Positions 1 through 9,300 of a DNA stretch of 64,000 bases are shown piece by piece. Below the pieces are notes generated by a model that had not been told where the DNA came from, ran no database searches, and saw nothing but the letters and a program-made list of their open reading frames with translations. Position 1 is the stretch's first letter, and every line of letters starts with the position of its first letter. Source of the DNA: Aricia agestis (lineage: Eukaryota; Arthropoda; Insecta; Lepidoptera; Lycaenidae); contig NC_056428.1 of assembly GCF_905147365.1 (NCBI RefSeq), forward strand, positions 23,156,001-23,220,000, given 5' to 3'. Position numbers and translations under genes: made by a program.

Positions 1-1080
1 TTTATGACGTCCTACAAGTATTATATTACATGTTTTTTTTTAATCTGTACCAATTTTGAAATATAATAACTTTTCACTTTTTTATGAACGCGGGATTGGG
101 ATTTTCTTTTCGAGATAATTCAAAAACTATTAAAGCGAGACACCTGGGTGTTTTACTCGGGGATTTGTAATTAAGTACTCTTTCGAATCAACAAATAAAA
201 AGATGATGTCCGTTTTTTGGGCTACAATAACTGTGTGGCGTTTAATTTTTAACCGACTTCCAAAAAGGAAGAGGTTATAAAGCTGTGGATATTTTCAAAT
301 TTCTAAAATGTTTGTTTTGTTGTATTAGGTTTCACTTTTTTTTTTTTTTAATATTTATTTTTTTTAAGGGATTCACTTCAATTTAGTCCCATGTTCACAA
401 AAGTTGTGACCTGCAATGATGGGATCTATTAGTAATCGAGGAAACTTCTTGAAATTCAAATGGAAACATTTGGTGATTTTGGTTTTATATGATGTATTCC
501 AGGCACATGTTACCAAAAAGTTAGATTTTGCACCAAGGTATGCTATGGTCCCGAATATATTAAAAGGACTCCGGATTACTTATAGATACAAGTTTAGGGG
601 TTTGGGCGCTGTTATAAGAACTGAAAGCATATGCTACTATGCAAATTACATTCATCATCATCATCATTATCACTACCACGTCAGAGTCACCAATGTCACA
701 ACTCACGTGGTTGTATATGGATACGATATGCAACACCATAATTATATCATCAGTCATCACGTTACGTCCTTATTTATTTGGTACTTTTCATAGCGATTTC
801 TGAAATAATAAATAATAAAGCGACTCGTGGTTCGGGCAAAATCGACCAATGTAAAACACCCTTCAATATAACACAGATTACCTCTCTCTTTTGAAGGATT
901 AAATCCTTTGAATTTAATATTTTCCCTTTTACAATATTGAATAATAAAAACTGTTAGGTATAAGCAGACTACAGGTACTTTTGTATTTTTTTGTATTTTT
1001 TTGGTGTTTTGTTACCTAATCGAAGCGAAAATGTAATGGAACATTTTTATTATACTCTCCAACTATAGGATAATATAGTC
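1..1080. other. intronic or flanking AT-rich DNA
   Basis: No exon, RNA gene or complete transposon is recognisable here. A short AACCGACTTCCAAAAAGG motif at about 250-270 is the terminal signature of a dispersed repeat that recurs near 2,680, 14,570, 50,395, 50,790 and 52,540. A small ATC/ATT simple repeat lies near 650-672. I looked for the second membrane helix of the channel gene on the minus strand and did not find it. Confidence 0.5.
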
Positions 1081-1400
1081 TGGACAATAATTTAAGGTGG
1101 CACCAGCGGTCATTGACCTTTCTAGTCCAGGAGCTATGTGAAAAATGTTCGCACTCTGTTAACGAATAAAATTTAATTCTTGTAAAGAAACAAGACTTTT
1201 ATATTATTTTCATCGTAAAACGTCTTGGTTACCTCTTCGTAGATAATCTCCAACTATTTATGAGTTTGAAGTGATATATACATAATTCATACTGTGCTCA
1301 CATCGTGTATGGTGTATGCGAAATATTATGATACACCCACGACTAGAAACATCTGTCAATTCATTGTCAATCGCGGTTTGTAAATCTTAGATAAAACCAA
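1081..1400 (+). repeat. dispersed repeat, copy 1 of a pair flanking exon 9
   Basis: This shares a long series of collinear blocks with 2,395-2,770 in the same orientation. Shared blocks include ATAATTTAAGGTGG, GAGCTATGTGAAAAAT-like text, AAAACGTCTTGGTT, ATCTCCAAC, CACATCGTGTAT, and GACTAGAAACATCTGTC followed by CATTGTCAATCGC. The copies differ by many substitutions and indels, so the duplication is old. The family is not identified. Confidence 0.7.
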
Positions 1401-1772
1401 TCCTATATCCATATATAAAGTATCCATAACAAATTTCATCTAAATAAGGGTTTTCTTCATTTGCCAATTACTGATCGAGCTATGTAGCCGTAGGGTCTAT
1501 CGTGTCAAACAACAGTCAAATGTCACGAAATAGCTTTACCATGTACATCAGTCAATTGACAATTATTGTCATATGCGTGGACCGTGGTTGACACGACATT
1601 TGATATGACAGACAACCATCACTGTACATGACAAATGAAAATATATCGAAATCGTTCAAGCCTAAGCCAGAGTAAACAGAACAAACGAGTAGGCCGATTC
1701 ATAAGAGATTTACATACAAGATGTTAGTGTAGACACCGTTATCCTTGAAACCGTCAAATGAGCCCGTCAAAA

Positions 1773-1815
1773 TACAGTGTGTTAGTGTAAACGGTGTTTA
1801 CACTAACACACTGTA
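1773..1815. repeat. perfect 20-bp hairpin with a 3-base loop
   Basis: The arms at 1,773-1,792 and 1,796-1,815 are exact reverse complements around the loop GGT. The hairpin sits inside a longer dispersed repeat whose phrase 'caccgttatcctt.aaacc.tcaaat' reappears at about 49,798. It looks like a fold-back duplication rather than transposon ends. Confidence 0.85.
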
Positions 1816-2228
1816 TACTTGGTTTATACGTTTGACGTAGTATGTCATATCGGCCGGCGGCCGGCGCGCGCCGTACTAATGCGTCAGCATTATGAAAGAA
1901 GTATATTCGCCCGTTTGTGTTGAGTGCCTGAAAGACGTTCGAACTTAAAGTACGCGGATTTTAAGTCCGCGAACTTACTCGGCTCACGTCGTCGGTGACA
2001 CACGAGAATCGCTCACACTGGATTACCATGCCCCCAGGCTCGCGGCTCGCGGCTCTTTGCTGACACACAGGCGATTAAGATCGTCGAGCCATAAGTCCGC
2101 GTACTTACTCGCACATCTGTCACCCCTTTTAATTCGAGGTACTCCTTAGTTCTGTCTACTCTGCCTAAAGACACGAAGACGTGACAGACAGCCACGCTTA
2201 TGAAAATATTAGTATAGATTCTACTCAC

Positions 2229-2373
2229 TAGAAAGGTATTCCACTGAGAGGCGTGTTCCTCGCCAGCTTCCCCAACGCCACTTCCAGCCTATAGTCGTAA
2301 TGTTCACACTCCGGTAGACAGTTTAGATTCGACATTATCTCTTCGTCTATGTCCTCGCCGTTTATTATTGGCC
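2229..2373 (-). CDS. ppk-like channel, exon 9 (CLPEC segment)
   Basis: This is a 145-nt exon with a TTTTAG acceptor just above 2,373 and a consensus GTGAGT donor below 2,229. It begins with two bases completing a Gly codon started by exon 8 and ends two bases into a codon, so the reading frame is kept. The translation contains NGEDIDEE and then CLPECEHYDY. The latter matches the conserved C-x-C-L-P-x-C-x(n)-Y stretch near the end of the DEG/ENaC extracellular domain. It ends LSGIPF plus a partial codon TA, probably Tyr. Directly joined to exon 8 it lacks the usual Cys-x(n)-Cys-Leu segment, so a short phase 1-1 exon may be missing between them. Confidence 0.88.
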
Positions 2374-2394
2374 CTAAAAATTTCAGTATTTATA

Positions 2395-2770
2395 GTCAGA
2401 ATAATTTAAGGTGGTCATTGATATTTCAAGTGTAGCGGCTATGTGAAAAATACTTGCACTGTATTCTGTTAACTTAAGAATCAAATTGAATTCTTGTTAT
2501 AAAAACAGACTATTATATTCTCATCGGAAAACGTCTTGGTTGCCTGTTCGTGTGATAATTAATCTCCAACAAGCTATTTACGACTTTGCAGAAGTGACAT
2601 TATATATTAATTAATACTGTGTTCACATCGTGTATACATAAAAAAAAAAAACATATATACGGTCGAATTGAGTAACCTTCTCCTTTTTGGAAGTCGGTTA
2701 AAAATACGTTATCATCCTTAGACTAGAAACATCTGTCCCTTCATTGTCAATCGCAGGTTGTATAGAAAAT
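2395..2770 (+). repeat. dispersed repeat, copy 2 of the pair flanking exon 9
   Basis: This is the second copy of the repeat at 1,081-1,400, beginning about 20 bases upstream (minus-strand sense) of the exon 9 acceptor. It has an A-run and an AACCGACTTCC-type motif (about 2,640-2,702) inserted in its middle compared with copy 1. It is not assigned to a named family. Confidence 0.65.
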
Positions 2771-3062
2771 GACAAGTTTTTTGACAGGGCGTCAATGACC
2801 GCTACAGACAGAATTCCGCGATTTGAGAATAGTACTCTACACCATAAATAATATTAATTCAAAAATTAAAAAGGTAGATACGCAGTCGTTTTATTATTGG
2901 CACGTTAGATTTTTTTATTAATAAAAGAATTGGAAATATTTAACAAGGAATACTAGGAAAGCCAATAACAGAATTTTTCGTAGAATTCTTCAATTGTGCG
3001 AATAATTGAGTAATAATAATAATATATAATTGTGGTTGATGGTTAATACAGGTATAACAGCT

Positions 3063-3225
3063 TACTTGCCACTGACCTCCATTATACAAGTACGCTGGAC
3101 TGATGATACCCTTTGAAATGACAGCTATTTTTTGTGCCTATTTGAAGCGGAATCAGCTCCCCCATTTTTTAGGGATAGGAACTAAATTTAACGTAAAAAT
3201 GACGTTTGAAAGTCACCATCATGTC
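3063..3225 (-). repeat. dispersed repeat, inverted partner of 5,185-5,330
   Basis: Read on the minus strand, this segment matches 5,185-5,330 on the plus strand. Shared blocks are AAATTTAGTTC, GCTGATTCCGCTTCAAAT, GGTATCAT and CCAGCGTACTTGTATAATGG. The two copies are inverted relative to each other and bracket the 18S rRNA fragment. I found no terminal inverted repeats of its own. Confidence 0.75.
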
Positions 3226-3267
3226 GCCATATTGGCGCTGATAGCAGCAGTGGGAGCATGGGCGTAC

Positions 3268-3540
3268 CGAGGGGGGGCAGGGGGGGCAGCTGCCCCCCCC
3301 TGGATCATGTTGACGTTCCTACTAAGTATATTATCTAGTACTTTTATCTATAAAAATTAAAAATTAAGAACGAATTTTTGCCATTTGTTTGCAATACAAT
3401 ATTTTTACAACTAAAAATTATTAATTTTTTATTCTTTATAAACACCTAGCTTATGAAAAACTGATTTGCCCCCCCCCCTGGCCCAGAACCTGGGTGATTT
3501 GCCCCCCCCCCTGGAACCAGAATCTGGGTAATTTGCCCAT
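3268..3540. repeat. G/C-run low-complexity block with a 34-bp tandem pair
   Basis: G runs near 3,270-3,285 are followed by C runs near 3,291-3,300. Two C-runs near 3,470-3,510 belong to a tandem pair of the form 'gatttgcccccc..ctgg.nccagaa.ctgggt'. This resembles internally deleted repeat debris. Polymerase slippage or base-call uncertainty is likely in the homopolymers. Confidence 0.6.
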
Positions 3541-3644
3541 GAGTGGGAGTATTTGGAACTACTAGTGATGTACAACTGTCTTTTCTAATAACGATGAAAC
3601 GTTTCCAGATTCAGATAATGTCGACCATTAGGACAAGAATATTG

Positions 3645-4280
3645 ACTCCCCGGCACGGGGAGGTAGTGACGAAAAATAACGATAGGGGACTCTTACGAGG
3701 CCTCGTAATCGAAATGAGTACACTTTAAATATTTTAACGAGGAACAATTGGAGGGCAAGTCTGGTGCCAGCAACCGCGGTAATTCCAGCTCCAATAGCGT
3801 ATACTAAAATTGTTGCGGTTAAAAAGCTCGTAGTTGCATTTGTGCGCCGCGCTGTCGGTGATCCGCATCCGCGGTGATACTGACACGTTTGCGGAGCATA
3901 TCGTCGGTGAGCCGACGGTAAAACGTCGGTTCAATATCAAAATCCTATCGCGGTGCTCTTCAGTGAGTGTCGAGGTGGGCCGACAATTTTACTTTGAACA
4001 AATTAGAGTGCTCAAAGCGGGCTCAAAATGCCGCTTGAATATTTCGTGCATGGAATAATAGAATATGATCTCGGTTCTATTTTGTTGGTTTTCAGAACTC
4101 AGAGGTAGTGATTAAAGGGGATAACTGGGGGCATTCGTATTGCGACGTTAGAGGTGAAATTCTTGGATCGTCGCAAGACGAACATCAGCGAAAGCATTTG
4201 CCAAAGGTGTTTTCATCAATCAAGAACGAAAGTTAGAGGTACGAAGGCGATTAGATACCGCCCTAGTTCTAACCGTAAAC
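3645..4280 (+). pseudogene. 18S rRNA gene fragment (pseudogene)
   Basis: The plus strand carries about 640 bases of nuclear small-subunit rDNA. Recognisable conserved blocks in the correct order are CCCCGGCACGGGGAGGTAG, GTAATTCCAGCTCCAATAGC, GTTAAAAAGCTCGTAGTTG, GTGAAATTCTTGGATCGTCG, CGAAAGCATTTGCCAAAG and TACCGCCCTAGTTCTAACCG. Between them lies a GC-rich variable segment (about 3,850-4,060) that corresponds to the V4 expansion region. It carries substitutions at normally invariant places (for example CAGCAACCGCGG where CAGCAGCCGCGG is expected) and AT-drifted positions such as AAATATTTTAACGAGG. It is therefore a decayed copy and not part of an active array. The 3' end stops abruptly at 4,280, where a palindromic MITE begins; the 5' end fades above 3,645. 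It lies in the intron between exons 8 and 9 of the channel gene. Confidence 0.93.
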
Positions 4281-4465
4281 AATAAAATTCAATAGTACTG
4301 GAGTTTTCTCTCGATAAAACTTATCGAATATTAATTGTATACATTTATTACAATTATTTAATATTAATTGTATTACTATCGTACTATAATATACTACTAC
4401 TATATACTAGATATCGATAAGTTTTATCGACAGAAAACTCCAGCACTATTGAATTTTATTGTATA
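4281..4465. mobile_element. palindromic MITE abutting the 18S fragment
   Basis: Terminal inverted repeats of roughly 40-50 bp begin AATAAAATTCAATAG and include CTCGATAAAACTTATCGA-type blocks. The right arm ends CTATTGAATTTTATT. The core is AT-rich with ATTAATTGTAT repeats. The element starts at the exact base where 18S similarity stops. Confidence 0.8.
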
Positions 4466-4682
4466 TCAAAAATCGGTAAAGCAAAGGTAAATATGTGGTG
4501 AATACGGTATAGTAGGATTAGTGCCACATTTTTAAGTGCCTATAATATCAATAAAAGTTTAATATCGTAGAAATGAGCTGTTAAAATCACTTACTTGTGA
4601 AATGTAACCCCACATCCCTTTTTGTACCGTGTTTTACTTATCATACACCCTTTCATAGTTTAACTATGAACTTATATATATA

Positions 4683-5046
4683 CTAGATGTTCCGCGCGGC
4701 TTCGCCCGCCTAAATTAGATATTTCACAGACAAATTAGTACACAAAAAAGCCTATGATCCTTCACGTGGTCTAATTTCTTATCTCACCCAAATAACAAAA
4801 AAATGCTCTAGTAGTTCGTGAGATAAGCCCTTTCAAATAATTTCCCGCTTTTTTCCACATTTTCCTCTATTTCTTCGCTCCTGTTAGTTTTACCATGATA
4901 AAGTAAAGCTTATAGCCTTCCTCAATAACTGGGCTATCTAACACTGAAAGATTTTTTTAAATCGGACCAGTAGTTCCTGAGATTAGCGCGTTCAAACAAA
5001 CAAACAAACAATCTAACAAACTCTTTCGCTTTATAATATTAGTATA
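4683..5046 (+). repeat. lepidopteran dispersed repeat with AATATTAGTATAGAT end
   Basis: It begins ACTAGATGTTCCGCGCGGCTT and ends TTATAATATTAGTATAGAT. It includes the phrase AAATCGGACCAGTAGTTCCTGAG and an (AAAC)n stretch. Similar ends occur at 10,320, 60,990 and, degraded, at 29,280. A SINE- or Helitron-like 3' end is possible; I cannot decide. Confidence 0.6.
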
Positions 5047-5047
5047 G

Positions 5048-5051
5048 ATTA

Positions 5052-5116
<65 letters not shown>
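5048..5116. repeat. (AT)n microsatellite
   Basis: This is a nearly pure dinucleotide run directly after the AATATTAGTATAGAT end of the neighbouring repeat. It probably grew from that element's tail. Confidence 0.95.
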
Positions 5117-5184
5117 CTTAATCGCGAAAAACCTTTTAAAACACGAAAACAATTCGAACGATTAAGCCATAGAGAATTAAAATA

Positions 5185-5660
5185 AATACATGGTTACCAA
5201 TGGTTACGTCAAATTTAGTTCTCGGTCCTAATAATGGGGGCGCTGATTCCGCTTCAAATGGCACAAAAATAGTGGGTATCATAGATCCAGCGTACTTGTA
5301 TAATGGAGATCATTGTTACTTGCACTCAAATGTCCGCAACTCGTTTATCGCGCTGGATCCGTACATTTTTCAGAGTCGAAAAGTGCGCTGTTCTTTTTTT
5401 TTTGACTAAAAGTATCGACGTATGGTCTGGGCACACATTCGCATAGGAACCGGACATTTTTATGCCGGAAAAATGTAGGATTCCCGCTGATGACGCCCGC
5501 ACCTCTGTTGCGCCATGTTTATCGCGCGGGAACCGAACATTTTTATACCGTAAAAATGTGTATAATATAAAGATGTGCTTACGTAGAACGTGCTCCACAC
5601 ATTCAATGTCACGGAAATTGCACACCCGAATGGTACCTGAAAAGACAATCATTAATTTCT
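5185..5660 (+). repeat. composite of dispersed repeats
   Basis: Positions 5,185-5,330 are the inverted partner of 3,063-3,225. From about 5,437 to 5,655 there are two overlapping pieces of the 'gcgggaaccg.acattttt.ccgg' repeat that recurs at 9,950, 11,520, 17,990 and 60,840. The two pieces share CGCGC/GGGAACCG and TTTTTATGCCGGAAAAATG-type text in tandem. No coding content is supported. Confidence 0.55.
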
Positions 5661-5999
5661 ACATAATAAATAATAGAGCTTAGGGCCATCCCCTGAGCAA
5701 ACTACCTTGACCATACATTTGCCGCGTTGCCGAGATCGCGCCGAATCCAATTATTTTACTTATCTTAGTTCAAAATTGACCTAAAAAAATTCAAACATCC
5801 AGTATGTAGTTGATGAAATTGTCGATCTATTGGCGTGTGTTTCAAATAACCGTAATTTGTAAATACTAGTGAGATACTGAATGTATGCTTGAATTTAAAT
5901 AAATCGATATTACTTTGGAAGCTGATATCATGAGTATAAAAAACAAGAATAGGAAATTAATAAATATGAAAGGAACGTTCCTCTACTGAAGATTATTGC

Positions 6000-6530
6000 T
6001 GTATTTTTAAAAACGGGATCCTAATACCAAGACTTCGTTGTCTGTCCGTCTGTCTGGCCGACTGCCTGTCCGTCTGTCTGTTTGTATATCACCAGGCTGT
6101 ATCTTAAGAACCGCTATAGTTAGACTTCTGAAATTTTCACAGATTATGTACATCTATTGTCGCTATAACAACAAATACTAAAAACAAAATCTTACTTCAA
6201 TAATAAATAATAATTATAAATAATAATTATATTAAAAATAAAATTAAAATTTAAGGGGACTCCCATACAAAAACACAAAATTTTTGGCCTATTTTTACTT
6301 TATAACGGTGTGAGGAAGGAAAAGGAAGATCTTCCGACCGAGCGAGGTGTTATGCCCGGTCAGGCCGGAGCCCACGTGATACATCTCAGCTGTCTGTATA
6401 TACCGATGCACTCAGAAAACTTCGATAGCGCGATGCAGGAATGTTAGGCGAATTGTGGGTACCGCCACAATGGTATGGAACCCTTCGTGCGTGAGTTCGA
6501 CTCGCACTTGGCCGATTTTTTTTTGCAAGG
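6000..6530 (-). mobile_element. SINE-like 'aagggttcc' family copy
   Basis: Minus-strand reading gives the family start GGCCAAGTGCGAGTCGAACTC (broken here as CGGCCAAGTGCG...GAGTCGAACTC), then GAAGGGTTCC, and later a stretch about a Cys/Thr-poor 'tatagcggttcttaagatacagcct' block and a CAGACGGACAGACAG-type tail. The same family occurs at 36,820-37,080, 48,120-48,540, 49,391-49,640 and as tails at 15,260, 24,590 and 53,160. A hypervariable CTGTCCGTCTGT run lies near 6,035-6,085. Confidence 0.6.
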
Positions 6531-6564
6531 TGTAACAAAACAGTGATAAAGCTGATAATACGTT

Positions 6565-6845
6565 AGGGCAGCGGTCGGCAACACGCGGCCCGCGGTACTT
6601 GCGGCCCGCGAATGTTGTGTGAATAAGTTTCAAAAACTATGTTTTCTAATATTGCCAGTAGTTATCGCCACTTAACAACGTAGCTGTTTGAGTCATTATA
6701 TAACAAAACACCTATTTCCCCTCATTATGTGTAGGTACCGTATATTGAGCTTCTAGGGTAAATACGAGTATGAGGTTTACCCGCCTTTAGTTTATTTTGC
6801 CACCTTGTGGCTCTTGTCTGTCGAAAGGTTGCCGGCCGCTGCTTT
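6565..6845. mobile_element. hAT-like non-autonomous element
   Basis: The left end reads CAGCGGTCGGCAAC and the right end, reverse complemented, reads CAGCGGCCGGCAACC, a typical hAT-type terminal inverted repeat. Flanks are similar, imperfect 8-mers (CGTTAGGG and CTTTAGGG). The 'gcggcccgcgaatgt.gtgtgaataagttt' block is repeated at about 20,810. There is no transposase ORF. Confidence 0.7.
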
Positions 6846-6854
6846 AGGGTGTAC

Positions 6855-7027
6855 AATGTACCATCGAGGAAGTTGATTCCTATGCAATTGACAGACCAAC
6901 CTTATTTGGTCGAATAATATGTCAAATCAATGTTAATAATTGTGATCTGTCAGCTGGGTTTGACGTAACGCAACCAAACTACTTAGGTCCCCGATTTGCA
7001 TAGAAATCAACTTCTCTGATAGTACAT
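6855..7027. mobile_element. MITE, 'AGAAGTTGATTC' family
   Basis: The inverted ends read TACCATCGAGGAAGTTGATTC on the left and TACTATCAGAGAAGTTGATT on the right (reverse complement). Related copies are at 26,255-26,562 (two), 31,193-31,568, 43,553-43,676, 63,779-63,956 and part of 15,960-16,075. A shared internal phrase is CTGGGTTTGACGTAACGC. Confidence 0.75.
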
Positions 7028-7054
7028 CTCCCCAGCTATACAGCTGGGGAGATT

Positions 7055-7126
7055 CACAGAGAATATAGTCTATAGTTCTATGTAGTGTATACACACTACA
7101 TAGAACTATAGATTATATTCTCTGTG
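7055..7126. repeat. 34-bp near-perfect hairpin with a 4-base loop
   Basis: The arms at 7,055-7,088 and 7,093-7,126 are complementary with one mismatch, around ATAC. A second, smaller palindrome (CTCCCCAGCTATACAGCTGGGGAG) stands just before it at 7,028-7,051. A diverged relative of the 260-bp TGTAACAAAA MITE follows to about 7,310. Confidence 0.85.
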
Positions 7127-7800
7127 AAAATAGCAGCGCTGAAGGAGTAACTTTTGTATGGGAAAATACATGACGCTGGGGCAGTAATTGTCCATACAAA
7201 TCACAAACAATCTTTTTTTAGCGCTCCTACTTTCACAATGAACTCTGTATAATGGACTCATACACACCCGAAAGTATTATCACTTTGTTTTGTTACTGTA
7301 TATTCAGATTATGCAGATATAGTCCCTATTATGTATTGAATATAATAATATGTAGTAAATATAATATTATTATGTGCTCTGTTGTCGAGCGTTGCTACGT
7401 ATCCCTTTAAATTGGCCTATTAATGTATGGATCTCGATATTTCCATGTAAATTACAACAATGCGAGCTGTCGGGATCATGTTCCAATGAAAATACACGAG
7501 AAATTTTATATAATAGGAAAATTGAAATATTATACCTTCATTGTATAAACCATAGTATAGAAACTAATTGTTTTAACTCATAGTAAAAAGTATTCATGAG
7601 AATTAAATGCAAAATTCATTTTTACGTTGTACAAAATTTTACAATTTTATACGCTAAGCTAGGTTATTCTACAGGTAGTTTAACCGCTTACGGCGTAAAA
7701 GATGAGTTATGATTTTGACAATATATTTATCACCCCTACCGAGTAGAGTGGCAAGCCAGTGCATGTATAAACACATTGCCGAGTGATAGGCCGAGCGCTC
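7127..7800. other. diverged MITE remnant plus unassigned intronic DNA
   Basis: Positions 7,130-7,310 resemble one arm set of the 260-bp MITE at 14,955 (AGCAGCGCTGAAGG, ACACACCCGAAAGTATTATC, CTTTGTTTTGTTAC). The remainder to 7,800 is AT-rich, with no exon signature I could defend. Confidence 0.5.
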
Positions 7801-7801
7801 G

Positions 7802-8102
7802 TTTTTTTTTATGAAATAAAGGGGGCAAACGAGCAAACGGGTCACCAGAAAGCATCAGAAGAGCTGCAGGTGCGTTGCCAGCCTTTTAAGAGGGAATAGG
7901 GGAGGGTAGGGAAGGTAATAGGGGAGGATAGGGAAGGAAATATGTGAGGGTAGGGAAGGGAAAAGGGTAGGGGATTGGACCTCCGGTAAACTCACTCACT
8001 CGGCGAAACACAGCGCAAGCGCCGTTTCACGCCGGTTTTCTGTGAGCCCGTGGTATTTCCCCGGTCGAGCTTCCATTCGTGCCGAAGCATGGCTCTCCCA
8101 CG
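7802..8102 (-). mobile_element. SINE-like element with internal minisatellite (copy 1)
   Basis: Minus-strand orientation: the 5' end reads CGTGGGAGAGCCATGCTTCG, then a GAAAACCGGCGTGAAACGGCG block and a polypyrimidine minisatellite built on CCCTTCCCTACCCTCCCC. It ends CGTTTGCCCCCTTTATTTCA plus A-run. Other copies are at 13,908 (+), 29,652 (-), 41,986 (+) and 45,139 (+). A GGCTCGACCGG motif could be a B-box relic, which would make it tRNA-derived; this is inference. Here it sits in intron 8 of the channel gene, about 195 bases past the exon 8 donor, in sense orientation. Confidence 0.75.
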
Positions 8103-8296
8103 TCACAAACGCCACGTCACGTCCTAGGTTTTTCTTTTTTTTTAATTTCCGTAAATAGATTGCCCGATACATTAATATAATTTTACGGCATAAGGCAACA
8201 CCAATGAAAAACGAGAAATTGTTCCGCAATATTGCAAATTGAATACGAAACGGCAAAGGGAGGATCTTAGAAACAGCTAATGAAGAACGAATGTAC

Positions 8297-8408
8297 CTTT
8301 CATCGGGAAGAAGAATGGGACGCATTCGCAGTACTTCTTAAGGATTTCGATCTTTTGAATTGCCATGCAGTTGTGAAACGAATATTGGTTGAAGTCGCCT
8401 ATTTTAAC
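8297..8408 (-). CDS. ppk-like channel, exon 8 (CECVPFFFP segment)
   Basis: This is a 112-nt exon with acceptor TTTTTCACAG above 8,408 and donor GTACAT below 8,297. It starts in phase 0 and ends one base into a codon. The translation includes FNQYSFHNCMAIQKIE and KKYCECVPFFFPMK. The Cys-x-Cys-x-Pro-[FY]-x-x-P motif is diagnostic of the wrist side of the DEG/ENaC extracellular domain in pickpocket proteins. The usual Glu-Cys after the first Cys is replaced by Met-Ala-Ile, a modest deviation. The neighbouring exon 7 is 14.5 kb upstream. Confidence 0.93.
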
Positions 8409-8726
8409 CTGTGAAAAATAAAATTCATTATTACTTTTCTGATTATGAATATTTTAACCCCCGACTAGGGCATTGAGCCCAGGTTTACCCGGTGAAAACC
8501 CGGGTAAACCCGGTTTTATGGATCGCAAAAAAAAAATTAAAATGGATACTCGGGTTTTTCGAGGTGTTCTAGCTTTTCGTTTTTTATTAATGTTAGGAGC
8601 AAGATTTTACCAAAAGACAAGCTCAGAAAACCCGGATTTTCATTTATCATAATTATATACTCACTCTAAAAAACGGATGGACTCCTAAACTAGTTTTTTT
8701 GAAAGCCGACATGACAGAGAGTGTCT

Positions 8727-8990
8727 TACGGCCGTTCCCAATATTCAATGTATCTCTGGTTTGACATACAACCGATCACAGCTAACATTGAATTGACATA
8801 AAATAAATGTCTCTAACGGCAGTTCCCAATATTTGATATATCTCTGGTTTTGCCCTACTAGAGATATGTATGAATGTATGAATATCTTTAACATTACACA
8901 TTAGAGACATATATTTTATGTCAATTGTGAGCTATTCCTATCTCTAGTAGGGCAAAACCAGAGATAGATCAAATTGGGAATGGCCGTAAT
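8727..8990. mobile_element. PIF/Harbinger-like MITE
   Basis: Ends read CGGCCGTTCCCAATATT on the left and, reverse complemented, CGGCCATTCCCAATTTGATC on the right. They are flanked by TTA and TAA trinucleotides as expected for PIF/Harbinger target duplication. The core contains a second, nested set of the same ends near 8,822-8,860. Relatives are at 25,975-26,131 and at the head of the transposase fragment (11,429). Confidence 0.75.
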
Positions 8991-9300
8991 GGCTCATTTT
9001 CAATGGTCGTTAGCTCGTTCGTTATACGGCATGCGGGCAGTCCCCGCAGCCGAGATAACGACCAATGAAAGTTACAAGTCGATACGTGTTCGTTACACCG
9101 CCTGCGGGGATTGCCCGCATGCTTTATTACCGACCGTGATATCGACCAATGAAATTTATCGGTCGATATACAGCTTGCAGGACGCGAGTTGCCACGCTTA
9201 AACAAGCTTCTGTAAGAATCTCCAGTAGCTAAATAGGCCTCTTGGATATCGTTACTAAGCTACGGCAACGCCGCAGGTCGGTTGACGTCGGAAACTCACG
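8991..9300 (+). repeat. Harbinger-derived sub-terminal repeats
   Basis: This contains repeated 'cgaccaatgaaa' boxes interleaved with CATGCGGGCAGTCCCCGC and GCGGGGATTGCCCGCATG, which are inverted relative to each other. The phrase ATGGCTCATTTTCAATGGTCG matches, inverted, the text next to the transposase fragment at about 11,335. AGGCCTCTTGGATATC at 9,235 recurs inverted at 10,803. It looks like an internally deleted relative of the element at 10.8-11.4 kb. Confidence 0.55.

Noticed and set aside
2013..2228. Minus-strand frame extending exon 9
   Set aside because: The exon ends at a strong GTGAGT donor at 2,228. The frame beyond lacks DEG/ENaC features, and the second membrane helix is not there.
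4580..4645. Candidate missing exon of the channel gene
   Set aside because: It is phase-compatible with a GTAAGT donor, but the acceptor is poor and the translation has none of the expected cysteines.
5200..5409. Small plus-strand protein
   Set aside because: It lies within a dispersed repeat that has a diverged inverted copy at 3,063-3,225 in which the frame is not maintained.
7374..7583. Cys-rich 69-codon plus-strand frame
   Set aside because: It looked protein-like (CKLQQCELSGSC), but it has no splice or start context and no known family; it is probably chance.
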